From Ailanthus altissimus (lineage: Eukaryota; Streptophyta; Magnoliopsida; Sapindales; Simaroubaceae), in NCBI GenBank assembly GCA_946807835.1, contig OX327709.1, forward strand, positions 23,189,501 to 23,253,500: a stretch of DNA of 64,000 nt, read 5' to 3'. The position numbers and the translations under genes are program-made. Positions 62,232-64,000 of this stretch are shown here, piece by piece. Position 1 is the stretch's first letter. Every line of letters starts with the position of its first letter. The notes below the pieces were generated by a model. It worked only from the letters and a program-made list of their open reading frames with translations. It did no database searches and was not told the origin of the DNA.

Positions 62232-62850
62232 TTAAATACTCGTTCCACAGATCACTTCCACTCCATTCCCAAACCCTATAATCGACCCATCCACCTGAAA
62301 CAGACCCGGCAGTGTATCAAACCAGTACACACCACCACTCGATCGCTCTGTCACGATCAGAATGGCTTTGACGTCCACGTCAGAAGCAGCCGCATCTTCA
62401 TCGACAGCTCCCGCCTTAGCCAAAAATTCCTCCAGCGTCATCATCTCATCGATTGCCTCCTCCTTCATCTCCTTCCTCTTCTCGGAAATGATCTCCATCC
62501 AAACATCGATACGGCGCCGTTCTAGTCCTCGCTCGAAAGATCATAATGCTGATGATGAGAATTAGAATTAGGATGATCAATGGTCTCGATCACTGTGATT
62601 TGAGTGTCGAGTAGAGTGGCTCCATTGTGGATGCCATTGTAGTGTTATAGACGTTGCGTAGAATGCTATCCACCATCATTACGGAGGCCAATTTCGACAG
62701 ATCAGATGGTACTTGTTGTTGTTGTTGTTGTAACTGTAACTGTAACTGTTGTTGAGGCTTTGTAGACGAGGAAGAAGAAGTAATAGAAGATCGTCAAGAG
62801 AGATCCGAATTTCTAGTTTTTGAAGATTTCATGACTTTAGAGGATGCCAT
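62232..62850 (-). pseudogene. GBF4: GBF4/bZIP40-type group A bZIP factor, truncated
   Basis: The minus strand starts at 62850 with MASSKVMKSSKTRNSDLS, matching the N-terminus of Arabidopsis GBF4, a group A bZIP related to ABF factors. A TGA replaces an Arg codon directly after it, followed by RSSITSSSSST and a Q/L-rich repeat (62709-62758). Frame changes occur in the middle (ATLLDTQITVIET in another frame, and a TAG near 62530). Then come RRIDVWMEI, MTLEEFLAKAGAVDE, TERSSGGVYWFD and GSIIGFGNGVEVI, the conserved blocks before the DNA-binding domain. Homology stops at 62235. The basic region and leucine zipper are absent, so it cannot bind DNA as a bZIP factor. Confidence 0.82.
62709..62758 (-). 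repeat. Glutamine/leucine codon repeat in the bZIP pseudogene
   Basis: A CAA/CAG and TTA codon array on the minus strand (QQQLQLQLQQQQQQ), typical of transcription-factor low-complexity regions. Confidence 0.85.
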
Positions 62851-63051
62851 TTCAGGGGCTCCTCCTTAGATATTCTCTTTCAAACTTTTCTTTCTTCTAC
62901 AAATTTCTCTCTCTCTTTTATCTGTAATTATTTTAATTTTTAGGATTTAGAAATTTGAGGGCGTTATGATATGATTTGATCTTTGATTTATTATATTTTA
63001 GGGACTTTATTTAGTTTGTTATTCCATTGGGTTCAACGAGACTTGACTCTT

Positions 63052-63186
63052 TTTTTTTTTTTTTTGAATGGGAGAATTACAATAATTTTCAACATTTCTG
63101 CACCACCTAGAGAGAGGGGGGGTCGAACCCAGGTGAGGATATGAGACCTTGGGGGGCTCAGCCAACTTGGCTGAGCCCCCATGCTC
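63052..63186 (-). mobile_element. Short SINE with 5' perfect hairpin, copy 2
   Basis: A minus-strand copy of the element at 53483-53615. Read on the minus strand it begins GAGCATGGGGGCTCAGCC, has GGTTCGACCCC as box B and ends in a poly-A run (T run at 63052-63065). The direct repeat AACGAGACTTGACTCTT flanks it (63035-63051 and 63187-63203). The hairpin arms GGGGGCTCAGCCAA and TTGGCTGAGCCCCC are again perfect, whereas the 3' half differs from copy 1 at many positions. Confidence 0.88.
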
Positions 63187-63203
63187 AACGAGACTTGACT
63201 CTT

Positions 63204-64000
63204 AAGTAGTTGATTGTTTATTTTTAGGTTATCAATATAAAAATAGGACAAAAATAATATTTTAAATTAATAAATAAATATATTTTAAACGTACATGTTA
63301 CAACAAAAAGGTAAAATTATATAAATAATTTTCATAATTTTTTATTATTTTTTTAATCAAATTTAAAGTGATTATATTTTATTAGACAAAACTTTCATTT
63401 ATGGACACTTTTATTTTAAAATAAAAAATTGAAACTATTTTAACACTCTTTATTAAAAATTTTGAAGTTTCACAAATTTAGTTAGATCGAAAATTTTAAA
63501 ATTGTCATTGTATAAATCGGAGGTTACACAATATATTTTTTACTTCAAACGAAAAAAATTGGCGATTTTTTTGTAAGTCTTTGAAATTTTTTGAGAATTT
63601 TAAATATTTTAATAAATTTGTTAGAATTTGCATTTGAAGATAAAAATATGTGAAATTAATAAATTATATTTAAAAATAGGTTAAAATAGTGTAAGAAACG
63701 TTAAAATAGGCAAAATAAAATTAGAATTTTGGGTATAATGGATCGAACTGACGGTGGTCGGCCGCTGTTGCTATGAAATCTAATCTCAGGGCCATCTTGG
63801 AAGTGCATCGTGGGCTCGAGATAGTCTCGATATGCACCCTTAAGGCGCATCACAGTGTAATATTGCAGACTCATTGTTGTGCCACGTGGCACCTATATAG
63901 GTTGTCGCGTGGCGCAAATGTAATTTTTTATTTTTATTTTATTTAAATAAAATAAAATAAAATAAATTTAATGTTATTTAAATTAAATATATTATATTAT
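63204..64000. other. AT-rich spacer ending in a GC-richer patch
   Basis: AT-rich to about 63720, then GC-richer DNA holding a perfect 14-bp palindrome GTGCCACGTGGCAC (63879-63892), which contains a G-box (CACGTG), followed by CTATATAGG (63893-63901). This could be a promoter of a gene beyond the window or part of a mobile element. No coding exon is visible before the window ends. Confidence 0.4.

Overview
The window looks like nuclear DNA from a eudicot plant. It is very AT-rich, full of plant LTR retrotransposon debris, and its only intact gene is an intronless CBL-interacting protein kinase (CIPK14-like, 38136-39428, + strand). The species cannot be fixed from the sequence alone.

Layout. 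(1) 1-2000 holds a GC-rich, CT-rich island (about 300-840) with no convincing protein. (2) About 2000-35000 is an old head-to-tail segmental duplication of non-coding DNA: copy A is roughly 2010-20530 and copy B roughly 20535-34960, with smaller modules re-duplicated inside. Elements inserted in only one copy stand out clearly: solo LTRs with 5-bp target duplications (5111-6112, 22441-22962, 27166-27890), further LTRs of the first family, miniature LTR retrotransposons (TRIMs) including one with three LTRs, a non-coding two-LTR element, a reverse-oriented A-tailed retroposon and an inverted-repeat DNA transposon. (3) About 35000-42400 is AT-rich spacer around the CIPK gene. (4) 44020-49778 is a dead AZG1-type purine permease gene (minus strand), split by a decayed Ty1/copia element (45336-49279) whose reverse transcriptase contains an in-place inversion. 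(5) 53200-62850 is a gene graveyard: fragments of an S28 Pro-X carboxypeptidase, a uracil phosphoribosyltransferase exon, a PHS1-type phosphatase fragment and a GBF4-type bZIP gene lacking its bZIP domain, plus three unrecognised exon-like pieces and LTR debris. Two copies of a short SINE-like element with long target duplications lie at 53483-53615 and 63052-63186.

No operon-like or defence-like system is present. The most novel-looking items are the short SINE family, which opens with a perfect GC-rich hairpin, the three-LTR TRIM, the inverted segment inside the copia element, and the dated nesting of insertions within the duplicated block.
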